From: an uncultured Aquabacterium sp.
GTDB taxonomy: Bacteria; Pseudomonadota; Gammaproteobacteria; Burkholderiales; Burkholderiaceae_C
Length of the DNA stretch: 5,457 nt
Direction of reading: 5' to 3'
Assembly (NCBI GenBank): GCA_937923225.1
Contig: CALAKR010000329.1
Coordinates: 1 to 5,457 of the forward strand
Part shown: one piece after another, positions 1 to 5,457 of the stretch
Position numbering within the stretch: the first letter of the stretch is position 1
Layout of the letters: each line of letters begins with the position of its first letter
Notes under the pieces: generated by a model
What the model was told of the DNA's origin: nothing
What the model saw: only the letters and a program-made list of their open reading frames with translations
The model's database searches: none
Translations under genes and position numbers: made by a program

Positions 1-22
1 TAAGGGCAACTTTGCGAGTCAT
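1..22 (-). CDS. Possible start of a further gene, reading M-T-R-K-V-A-L (cut by left edge)
   Basis: On the minus strand an ATG at 20-22 opens a frame that runs off the left edge after seven codons, M-T-R-K-V-A-L, with the eighth codon beginning with A. This resembles the N-terminal beta strand of nucleotide-binding SDR proteins. GDP-mannose 4,6-dehydratase, common in polysaccharide loci, often starts with KVALITG. Seven residues are far too few for an identification, so no symbol is given. No clear Shine-Dalgarno sequence precedes the ATG. The 68-base gap after the GT4 stop is larger than the other junctions, so this gene may begin a separate transcription unit. Confidence 0.35.
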
Positions 23-90
23 GATCTGTGCGACTGGAACTGGGATGAAGGAAGGATTGTTACCGATGCGGCAAAGCCTGCTTCGATGGA
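23..90. other. Short intergenic gap downstream of the GT4 gene
   Basis: These 68 bases lie between the GT4 stop and the possible ATG at 20-22. They are slightly less GC-rich than the genes. I see no strong hairpin followed by a T run, only a three-base-pair stem around 73-81, so no intrinsic terminator is called. A TAACAAT on the minus strand (56-62) could pass for a -10 box, but no good -35 stands at the right distance. A promoter here is only a weak possibility. Confidence 0.5.
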
Positions 91-1287
91 TCAACCCCCG
101 GGATTACGCTGAATTGCCGTGACTTCGCCCATGGCCTGTCGATAGATGCCCATCAGTTGGGCATGGTTGATCTCCGGCGTGAAGTCATTTTCGTACATCT
201 GGCGAGCGCGCAGGCCCATCCTCCTCATGTCTTCAGGGTGGGTGTCGGCCCAGGCCAGCTTGGTAGCCAGGTCATCGGGGTCATTGGGGTTGAACAGCAG
301 CCCCGTTTCGCCCTCTTTCACCAGTTCGGGCAGGGCGCCCAGCCGGCTGGCCACCACCGGCAAGGCGCAGGCGTAGGCCTCTACCAGCGTTCTGGGAAAG
401 CTCTCGTAACAAATGCTCGGCAGCACCAGGTAGGACGACGATGCCATCGTGCCGAGCACCTCGGCCAGTGGTCGGAATCCCAGATAGGTGTCCGGCCATT
501 GCGCCCGCGCCTGTGCCTCGAAAGGCCCTGTGCCTGCCACCTTCAGCTGCAAACCCGGGTGGCGGGCTGCAGCGGCCAGCAACACTTCGATGCCTTTTTC
601 CGTGCTCAGGCGTCCCACGTACAGCCCGCCATGGCGAGGGCCTTCCTCGGGTTGAGGGCGCCACTCCACGAAGTTCGGCTTGACCGACACGCGGTCGGCC
701 GGCAAGCCGGCCTGGATCAATTTGCCCCGGCAGAACTCATTGAGCGCAATGAAGCGCGTCACCTTGCGCTGCAGTGTGCCGGCTGCCCGGTGAGCCACCA
801 GCATGGTGGCCATCACTGCTGATTGCGGCACCGAATCCCGGTAGCAGGCCCGCACCACCCCACGCCAGGGCGACGTGCCCAGGCAGTCTTCACAGATCTG
901 TCCGTCCCGCAGGAAGGTGGCATCCAGGCAGGCCGTACGGAAGTTGTGCAGCGTCTGCACCACGGGGATCCCCAGGTCATGGGCGGCCCAGAACACCGAG
1001 GGCGACACCAGCGGCAGGGTGTTGTGCACGTGCATGATGTCCGGCCTGAAGCTGCTGGCCAGCGCGCGCAGATCCTGCGTGGTGCGGCGTGACCAGAGCG
1101 TGTCTGCCAGCAGTTGCCCGCGCGACATGCCTTCGATGTCATCGTTGTGCCGCCGGTACACCTCCACCTGGTGGCCGTGCTCGCGCAGCAGCGCGATCTC
1201 GGACTCGACCACGCTGTCCTCGCCACCGCGCTGCTGGTAGGTGTTGTGCACCATCAGCACCTTGAGCGGGGTGCTCGTGGTGCTCAT
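91..1287 (-). CDS. GT4-family glycosyltransferase (group 1) with conserved cysteine cluster
   Basis: This 398-residue soluble GT-B enzyme probably moves a sugar from a nucleotide-sugar donor onto a lipid-linked glycan at the inner face of the membrane. The N-terminal acceptor domain begins LKVLMVHNTYQQRGGED (8-24), with HVHNTLPLVSPSVFW (86-100) and QTLHNFR (111-117). The C-terminal GT4 domain has LYVGRLSTEKGI (222-233), AGTGP (251-255) and the EX7E motif at E295 and E303, inside YESFPRTLVEA. Cysteines at 120, 132, 135 and 148 form the C-x11-C-x2-C-x12-C pattern found in a subgroup of GT4 enzymes. I chose the ATG at 1285-1287: it overlaps the GT-C stop as ATGA, has AGGG six bases upstream, and gives a normal N-terminus. 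A GTG at 1303-1305 would add six residues (MGAGPP) and is less likely. The donor and acceptor sugars are not readable from sequence. It is the last complete gene of the run. Confidence 0.92.
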   Translation of the reverse strand: MSTTSTPLKVLMVHNTYQQRGGEDSVVESEIALLREHGHQVEVYRRHNDDIEGMSRGQLLADTLWSRRTTQDLRALASSFRPDIMHVHNTLPLVSPSVFWAAHDLGIPVVQTLHNFRTACLDATFLRDGQICEDCLGTSPWRGVVRACYRDSVPQSAVMATMLVAHRAAGTLQRKVTRFIALNEFCRGKLIQAGLPADRVSVKPNFVEWRPQPEEGPRHGGLYVGRLSTEKGIEVLLAAAARHPGLQLKVAGTGPFEAQARAQWPDTYLGFRPLAEVLGTMASSSYLVLPSICYESFPRTLVEAYACALPVVASRLGALPELVKEGETGLLFNPNDPDDLATKLAWADTHPEDMRRMGLRARQMYENDFTPEINHAQLMGIYRQAMGEVTAIQRNPGG

Positions 1288-2513
1288 CGGCGGCCCTGCG
1301 CCCACAGGCGGCCCGCGTGGCCCAGGGCCATCGCCGCCAACGCCATCAGCAGCCCGTCGAACGGGATCCGAAAGCGCACCCGGGTGAAGAAGATGGCCGC
1401 CAGCAAGCCATTGATGAAGTAGAAAGCGGTCAACACCACTTCAGTGCGAGACAAGGGCACGCGCCGCCAGAAGGCCAGCCGTATCAGCACGATGGCCAGC
1501 AGGGGGTAGTAGGTCACGGCGATCAGCACGGCCTGCCAGTTGGTTCGCTCTCCGGCATTGCTGAGGTTAGGCTGGTAGTTGAAGTAGTTGATCGCCTTCT
1601 GCACGTACAGCACCAGCGCGTCGGAGGGGTGTTCGCGCATCCACTTCAGGGCTTCCGACTGGTAGTAGCGGTTCTGTGCGACCTCATCGAGCTGGTCGCC
1701 CACGGCGTACTGCTCGCGAAGGTCCACATCGGTGCCACTGTTGGCCGTGGTGTGGGCCGAGTTGCCCAGCAGCAGGTTGTTGCCACCGTTGCTGGAGATG
1801 GGGATCAGCGCGTGCATCACCACGGCATTGCGGGCCACCCAGGGCGCCACCACGCAGGCGCCAGCCACGTAGAACACCACCACGCGCACCAATCGGCTGG
1901 ACCAGTTGCCGGGCTTGACCGTCCACGGTGCAATGGCGAACAACGGCGCCAGCAACTGGAAGGAGGGCGACACCAGCATCAGCACGCCGTACAGCAGCCC
2001 GGCCCCCGCCAGCACCCGCAGGGAGGCATGGTGCAGCGTCAGGTAGATGATGCACAGGAACAAGGCCGTGCAGACCACTTGCGGATACGCCGTGCCTGCC
2101 GTGTAGACCAGCATGGGGTAGGCCAGCACGAACAGAGGCGCCATCCACGCCGTCTGGGGCGTGACCTTCGCCACCGTGCGCTGCAAAACCACCACGAAGC
2201 CCGCCAGGAAGATCACATTGAGCAGCTTGGCCAGCAGCGGGGCTTCGGCCAGGGCCATCAGGGGGGCCAGCAGAAAGGGGTAGCCAGGAGGCCTCAGCGC
2301 GGTCGGCGTGCCGTCGGCCAGCACGTAGCCCTGGCCTTGTGCCAGCCGGATCGCCAGCTCCACGTAGTCACGTTCATCGTGATAGCGCAGCTGGTTGCCG
2401 GAGGCCAGACACACCGCCAGCGTGGCCAGCACCAGCAAGGCCAATGTGATCAGGTAGCGGCGCCTGGCCGTGGGGGCATCCACCATGAGCAGGTTCTTGA
2501 TCAGTGAGGTCAT
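1284..2513 (-). CDS. GT-C/ArnT-like membrane glycosyltransferase, candidate arabinofuranosyltransferase
   Basis: This polytopic membrane protein of 409 residues resembles the GT39/PMT-ArnT (GT-C) group, which transfers sugars from polyprenyl-phosphate donors on the periplasmic side. After a short basic N-terminus and a first membrane helix (about 20-37) comes YHDERDY (44-50), the acidic DE motif of the first external loop that carries the catalytic aspartate in GT-C enzymes. RPPGYPF (74-80) is also characteristic. About nine further hydrophobic segments follow. The stretch R228N229 ... GGNNLLLGN (243-251) and the C-terminal RFRIPFDGLLMALAA (380-394) match conserved elements of this family. 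The gene starts ten bases after the dprE2-like stop and overlaps the following GT4 gene by ATGA. Its position directly after the donor-synthesis genes suggests that it uses polyprenylphosphoryl-arabinose. That is inference, since the family also includes transferases for other polyprenyl-phosphate sugars. It is short for ArnT (about 550), and the large C-terminal periplasmic domain is absent. Confidence 0.85.
   Translation of the reverse strand: MTSLIKNLLMVDAPTARRRYLITLALLVLATLAVCLASGNQLRYHDERDYVELAIRLAQGQGYVLADGTPTALRPPGYPFLLAPLMALAEAPLLAKLLNVIFLAGFVVVLQRTVAKVTPQTAWMAPLFVLAYPMLVYTAGTAYPQVVCTALFLCIIYLTLHHASLRVLAGAGLLYGVLMLVSPSFQLLAPLFAIAPWTVKPGNWSSRLVRVVVFYVAGACVVAPWVARNAVVMHALIPISSNGGNNLLLGNSAHTTANSGTDVDLREQYAVGDQLDEVAQNRYYQSEALKWMREHPSDALVLYVQKAINYFNYQPNLSNAGERTNWQAVLIAVTYYPLLAIVLIRLAFWRRVPLSRTEVVLTAFYFINGLLAAIFFTRVRFRIPFDGLLMALAAMALGHAGRLWAQGRR
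1294..1297 (-). promoter_or_regulatory. Ribosome binding site of the GT4 gene
   Basis: AGGG on the minus strand sits six bases before the ATG at 1285-1287, within the end of the GT-C gene. It favours that ATG over the upstream in-frame GTG at 1303-1305. Confidence 0.5.
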
Positions 2514-2521
2514 CGTGCGTG

Positions 2522-2525
2522 CCTC
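2522..2525 (-). promoter_or_regulatory. Ribosome binding site of the GT-C gene
   Basis: GAGG on the minus strand overlaps the TGA stop of the dprE2-like gene and lies eight bases before the ATG at 2511-2513. It supports that start and suggests that ribosomes finishing the reductase can re-initiate here. Confidence 0.6.
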
Positions 2526-3264
2526 ACAGCTTGAGCTTGGTGAAGATGGTCTCCGGGATGTGGCGGATCACGAACATGATCAGGCGCCAGAAGCCAGGGG
2601 TGTAGATCACGCCCCCGCGCCCGTCTGCGGCCTTGACGATCTCTGCCGCCACCTTGCCTGGCTGTGCCCATAAGGGCCCCCCTTTGGGCAAGTGGGCCGT
2701 CATGGGCGTGTCCACGAAGCCTGGCTTGATGGTGATCACCGACACCCCCTTGGGCGCCAGGCGCTGGCGCAGGCCCGATGTGAACTCCGACACGAAGGAC
2801 TTGGCCGCGCCATACACATAGTTGCTCTGGCGGCCACGGTCGCCCGCCACGGACGAGATCACCGCGATCGCGCCGTGCCCTTGCTGCTCGAAGCGGTTGG
2901 CCACATGGGTGAGCAGTGCAGCCACGGACAGGCCATTCGTGCCCACCTCACGCAGCATGTAGTCGACATCGCCTTGCGCCCGGGCCTGGTCCGACAGGGT
3001 GCCATGGGCGATCAGCACCGTATCCAGCCCACCCATGTGCGCGGCGGCCGCATCCAGCAACGCGGCGTGCTGATCAAACTGATTGGCATCGAACACCTGG
3101 CTGCCGGCTGAGCGGGCACCGCGCGTGCTCAGGTCGGCCACGATGGATTGCAGTTGCCCTTCGTTGCGTGCTGCCAGGAACACCTTGTCTCCGCGCGCTG
3201 CCCATTGCCGCGCGCAGGCCTCGGCGATGGCCGAGGTGGCTCCCACGATCAGTATCTTTTTCAT
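2524..3264 (-). CDS. dprE2: DprE2-like short-chain dehydrogenase (2'-keto reductase, polyprenylphosphoryl-arabinose formation)
   Basis: This 246-residue classical SDR probably reduces the 2'-keto intermediate made by the DprE1-like enzyme with NAD(P)H, giving polyprenylphosphoryl-D-arabinofuranose. The N-terminal Rossmann strand and nucleotide loop are VGATSAIAE (7-15), the GxTSxI form typical of DprE2 relatives rather than the textbook TGxxxGxG. AHG (86-88) replaces NNAG, and N110 is the structural/catalytic Asn. Ser137 or Ser138 with Y151xxxK155 completes the active site, followed by PGFVDTPM (181-188). The C-terminus (about 225-246) is a hydrophobic/basic stretch that may bind membrane, as in relatives. 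The ATG at 3262-3264 overlaps the dprE1-like stop (ATGA), has GGAG five bases upstream, and leads straight into the Rossmann strand. The frame is open far upstream of this ATG, but that part is antisense-like noise inside dprE1. Assignment to DprE2 rather than a general SDR depends strongly on the adjacent dprE1-like gene. Confidence 0.9.
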   Translation of the reverse strand: MKKILIVGATSAIAEACARQWAARGDKVFLAARNEGQLQSIVADLSTRGARSAGSQVFDANQFDQHAALLDAAAAHMGGLDTVLIAHGTLSDQARAQGDVDYMLREVGTNGLSVAALLTHVANRFEQQGHGAIAVISSVAGDRGRQSNYVYGAAKSFVSEFTSGLRQRLAPKGVSVITIKPGFVDTPMTAHLPKGGPLWAQPGKVAAEIVKAADGRGGVIYTPGFWRLIMFVIRHIPETIFTKLKL

Positions 3265-4592
3265 TGTTGCTCCATGACCCGGCGCCAGAACCCCGATGAA
3301 AAACGGGGGTCGACAAACGGTGCGAAATCTTGCCACCGCGGGTGGCCTTGCTGGAACATCGTGGCGTCCATGCGACCATCCTTGGCCGGGTAGAGCCGCC
3401 CGCCAGCCTGGCGCACGATGGCATCGAGCGTGGCGAACAGCCTGTGCAGCGCCGGTCCGCGGTTGGCGAAGTCCAGGGCCAGGGTGGTGCCTTCCATCGG
3501 GAAAGACAGCAGCCCCCTTGAGGCCGGCTTGCCAAACTGCTTGAGCACCGCCAGGAAGGATCCCATGCCACTGCGGGTGATGGCGCTCAGCATGGCCTGC
3601 ACCGCGTCCGCGGCGGCTGCTGGCGGCACCACGCACTGGTATTGGTAGAAGCCGGCTGGCCCATAGATGCGGTTCCAGTCGCGTAGCGCATCCAACGGGT
3701 AGAAGAAGGGCTGATAGTGCTGCAACGCCCGTTGGCTTGCGCCGCGTTGCCGGTGGTAGTACAGCGTGTTGAACGCCTTGAGCGACAGGGCGTTGACCAG
3801 CGACAGCGGCGGCGTGAAAGGCACCCGGCGGGCAGACCGATGCTGTTCTGCCGGCAGCGCATCGCCGCTCGCCTGCGCGGGCGCATGGTTGGCCCGGTTG
3901 AACAAACCGCGCCCCAGGCGAGGCCCGCCGAAAGCGCAATCGATCCACGACACGGTGTACTCGTGATTCGCTTCGGAAGCCGTGCTCAGCGCAAAGAACT
4001 CCCGCAGGTTGCCAAAGCGGATCGTCTCCGCATCCATCCAGGGGTTGGCGATGCGCCGCAGGCGGAACTCCGCCCAAGTGATCAGGCCTGTCAGGCCCAG
4101 CCCCCCAATGGTGGCCTCGAACCACGCCGGGTGGCTGGTCGGTGAGCACAGGCGCCGGCTGCCATCCGATCGCAACAGCTCGAAGCAATCCACGTGGTTG
4201 CCGAAGGAGCCGGCCACATGGTGGTTCTTGCCATGCACGTCATTGGCGATGGCGCCACCTACCGTCACGTACTGCGTGCCGGGCGTCACCGGCAGGAACC
4301 AGCCTTGAGGCACCACCAGCCGCAGGATGTCGGCCAGCAGCACGCCGGCTTCACACCGGATCACCCCCGTGGCCGGATCGAACGCAATGAAGCGGTCCAG
4401 CCGGGCGGTCAACAGCAGGCTCTGCCCCGGGTTGAGGTTGCTGTCGCCATAGCTGCGGCCATGGCCGTGGGGCAACACGGTCGATCCCGGGGCGCTGGGC
4501 AGGGGCAGGCTCGCGTGCCGGCTGCCCACGCTCAGCAGCGTGTGGGCGGGCTTGCCGATGCGCCCCCAGGAGTTCACCGCCCGTTGTGCCAT
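3261..4592 (-). CDS. dprE1: DprE1-like FAD-dependent polyprenylphosphoryl-ribose 2'-oxidase
   Basis: The 443-residue product matches the usual DprE1 length (about 460). DprE1 oxidises the C2' hydroxyl of polyprenylphosphoryl-ribose to a keto sugar using FAD. An N-terminal FAD_binding_4 (VAO-type) domain spans roughly residues 20-180. It carries GHGRSYGD (43-50), PGTQYVTVGGAIANDVHGK (104-122) followed by NHHVAGSFGNH, and GGLGLTG (163-169). The C-terminal substrate domain carries FYPLDALRDWNR (297-308), YGPAGFYQYQ (310-319), SFLAVLKQFGKP (345-356), SFPMEG (363-368) and GGRLYPAKD (397-405). K404 lies at the position of the essential Lys418 of M. tuberculosis DprE1. Ala372 stands where that enzyme has Cys387. 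No signal peptide is visible. The ATG at 4590-4592 is preceded by an AAGG at about nine bases, and the protein begins with the family's N-terminal SWGR motif. The stop overlaps the next start as ATGA. The identity rests on remembered alignment of motifs, not a search. Confidence 0.93.
   Translation of the reverse strand: MAQRAVNSWGRIGKPAHTLLSVGSRHASLPLPSAPGSTVLPHGHGRSYGDSNLNPGQSLLLTARLDRFIAFDPATGVIRCEAGVLLADILRLVVPQGWFLPVTPGTQYVTVGGAIANDVHGKNHHVAGSFGNHVDCFELLRSDGSRRLCSPTSHPAWFEATIGGLGLTGLITWAEFRLRRIANPWMDAETIRFGNLREFFALSTASEANHEYTVSWIDCAFGGPRLGRGLFNRANHAPAQASGDALPAEQHRSARRVPFTPPLSLVNALSLKAFNTLYYHRQRGASQRALQHYQPFFYPLDALRDWNRIYGPAGFYQYQCVVPPAAAADAVQAMLSAITRSGMGSFLAVLKQFGKPASRGLLSFPMEGTTLALDFANRGPALHRLFATLDAIVRQAGGRLYPAKDGRMDATMFQQGHPRWQDFAPFVDPRFSSGFWRRVMEQQ
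3270..3273 (-). promoter_or_regulatory. Ribosome binding site of the dprE2-like gene
   Basis: GGAG on the minus strand stands five bases before the ATG at 3262-3264. It lies inside the last codons of the dprE1-like gene. With the ATGA stop/start overlap it fixes the SDR start and points to translational coupling, so that the oxidase and reductase are made in step. Confidence 0.7.
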
Positions 4593-4610
4593 TGCCTGCG
4601 CCTTGCGGGT

Positions 4611-5457
4611 TTACATCGCCGACCACATCACCAGCGCTGCCGCAGCGCCAGTGACCAGGCTCACCCGGTCCTTCAGGGCGAAGACCAGGGGGTCATCGTG
4701 CATGCGGCCCCGGTGCGTCTGCATCCAGATGCGGCTGACCCAGTACAGCATGATCGGGCACAGCAGCCACACCAGCTTGGGGTGGTGGTACAGCACGCTG
4801 ATGTCGGGCGAATTCACGTACAAGGCCAGCACCAGGATGCTGATGTAGCCCGACGCGCCGCCCAGGCTTTGCAGAAGGCCCAGATCCTCCACCTGGTAGC
4901 CGCGGCCGCTGGCCTTGAGCTTGCCTTGCTTCTTCATGGCCAGCAGCTCCGCGTAGCGCTTGACCATCGCCAGGCTCAGGAAGATGAAGATGGCGAACAG
5001 CAGCAGCCAGAACGACAGCGGGATCCCCGTGGCGGCCGCGCCGGCCACGATCCGCACCGTGTACAGGCCGGCCAGGGCCAGCACGTCGATCATCACCAGC
5101 TTCTTCAGCCCGAACGAATACGCCAGCGTGGCCACGTAATAGGCCGCCAGCACCGCCATGAACTTCCAGGGCAGCAGGCAGGCCAGCCCCAAGGCCAGCA
5201 CCAGCAGCGCTGGTGCCATGAACAGGCCGAACAACAGGCTCAGGTGGCCTGCGGCGAAAGGGCGCTTGCGCTTGTTGTGGTGCTGCCGGTCTGCCTGCAG
5301 ATCCAGCATGTCGTTGAGCAGGTACACCGATGACGCGCACAGGCTGAACGCCATGAACGCCAGCAGGCTGGCCCCCAGGGCTTCAGGGTTCGTGAGCTGA
5401 TGGGCGGCCGCCAGGGGCACGAAGATCAGCCCGTTCTTGGCCCATTGGTGCACCCGA
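4611..5457 (-). CDS. UbiA-family polyprenyl-phosphate phosphoribosyltransferase-like protein (5' end outside window)
   Basis: This integral membrane protein resembles decaprenyl-phosphate phosphoribosyltransferase (Rv3806c type). That enzyme transfers 5-phosphoribose from PRPP to polyprenyl phosphate, the first step to lipid-linked D-arabinose. The reading frame stays open to the right edge, so the N-terminus is missing. Numbering residues from the Val codon (GTG) at 5451-5453, the preceding codon is Arg, giving the family's R-x-HQWxKN motif, followed by an FVPL segment. The Mg/diphosphate motif NDxxDxxxD is at N47, D48, D51 and D55, followed by a basic KRKRP stretch. YSxxLK and D123 form the second conserved region, and MVKRYAEL (163-170) and DDPLVFALKDR (253-263) are further family signatures. 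About eight or nine hydrophobic segments are visible. It stops with TAA 18 bases before the oxidase gene. In many proteobacteria such a domain follows an N-terminal HAD-type domain; whether that is so here cannot be seen. Family assignment is firm; the exact substrate is inferred from the neighbours. Confidence 0.9.
   Translation of the reverse strand, partial: RVHQWAKNGLIFVPLAAAHQLTNPEALGASLLAFMAFSLCASSVYLLNDMLDLQADRQHHNKRKRPFAAGHLSLLFGLFMAPALLVLALGLACLLPWKFMAVLAAYYVATLAYSFGLKKLVMIDVLALAGLYTVRIVAGAAATGIPLSFWLLLFAIFIFLSLAMVKRYAELLAMKKQGKLKASGRGYQVEDLGLLQSLGGASGYISILVLALYVNSPDISVLYHHPKLVWLLCPIMLYWVSRIWMQTHRGRMHDDPLVFALKDRVSLVTGAAAALVMWSAM

Noticed and set aside
70..85. Small inverted repeat around ggcaaagcc as a terminator
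   Set aside because: The stem is only three base pairs and no T run follows on the minus strand.
1288..1305. GTG start for the GT4 gene adding six residues
   Set aside because: The ATG at 1285-1287 has a better-placed AGGG, forms an ATGA overlap like the one upstream in the operon, and gives a typical GT4 N-terminus.
1317..2507. Long plus-strand open frame of 396 codons opposite the GT-C gene
   Set aside because: Its product is rich in His, Gln, Arg and Gly with no membrane or domain pattern, as expected for the antisense of a high-GC gene. The minus-strand frame has clear GT-C motifs and fits the operon.
3220..3243. Incomplete SDR glycine motif (VGATSAIAE) as a sign of a dead reductase
   Set aside because: The GxTSxI form is normal for DprE2 relatives, and the Ser, Tyr, Lys and Asn catalytic residues are all present.
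3265..4188. In-frame upstream extension of the DprE2-like reductase to give a 554-residue protein
   Set aside because: The extension lies wholly inside the dprE1-like gene in another frame, is rich in Arg, Pro and Ala without motifs, and the ATG at 3262-3264 has its own GGAG and begins exactly at the Rossmann strand.
3261..4592. FAD oxidase as an L-gulono-/arabinono-lactone or alditol oxidase
   Set aside because: Those share the FAD domain, but GHGRSYGD, VGGAIANDVHGK, YGPAGFYQYQ and the adjacent DprE2-like and UbiA-like genes fit DprE1 much better.
4194..5333. Long plus-strand open frame of 379 codons spanning the UbiA and dprE1-like genes
   Set aside because: It crosses the boundary of two well-supported minus-strand genes and has the same His/Gln/Arg-rich antisense composition.
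5451..5453. GTG as the true start of the UbiA-family protein
   Set aside because: The codon before it is Arg, which completes the conserved R-x-HQWxKN motif. Family members always have sequence before this motif, so the gene continues beyond the window.

Overview
The window comes from a high-GC bacterium (well above 60% G+C by eye, with strong G/C preference at third codon positions). The style of the proteins suggests a proteobacterium, most likely a Burkholderiales-type betaproteobacterium. That assignment is an inference from composition and protein resemblance; no rRNA or other taxonomic marker is present. Every supported gene lies on the minus strand, so the operon reads from right to left.

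In transcription order the window holds: (1) the C-terminal, membrane part of a UbiA-family prenyltransferase resembling decaprenyl-phosphate phosphoribosyltransferase, cut by the right edge (4611-5457); (2) an FAD-dependent oxidase closely resembling mycobacterial DprE1 (3261-4592); (3) a short-chain dehydrogenase resembling DprE2 (2524-3264); (4) a polytopic GT-C/ArnT-like glycosyltransferase (1284-2513); (5) a cytosolic GT4 glycosyltransferase (91-1287). A 68-base gap follows, and then the first seven codons of a possible further gene at the left edge (1-22).

The genes are packed as one transcription unit. There is an 18-base gap between genes 1 and 2, a 4-base ATGA overlap between 2 and 3, a 10-base gap between 3 and 4, and another ATGA overlap between 4 and 5. 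The first three enzymes correspond to the route that turns PRPP and polyprenyl phosphate into polyprenyl-phosphoryl-D-arabinofuranose, the lipid-linked arabinose donor known best from mycobacterial cell-wall synthesis. UbiA attaches phosphoribose, a phosphatase removes the 5-phosphate, DprE1 oxidises C2' and DprE2 reduces it with inversion. The GT-C protein is the natural candidate for the enzyme that uses this donor on the periplasmic side. The GT4 enzyme probably builds part of the acceptor glycan from a nucleotide sugar. The acceptor (O antigen, exopolysaccharide, glycoprotein or pilin) cannot be told from the window.

The main points of interest are the mycobacterial-type D-arabinose cassette in an apparent proteobacterium, the dprE1-dprE2-GT-C order that parallels Rv3790-Rv3791-aftA, an alanine where M. 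tuberculosis DprE1 has the benzothiazinone-reactive cysteine, and the absence of a visible phosphatase gene. I found no tRNA, rRNA, CRISPR, insertion sequence, long repeat or convincing terminator.
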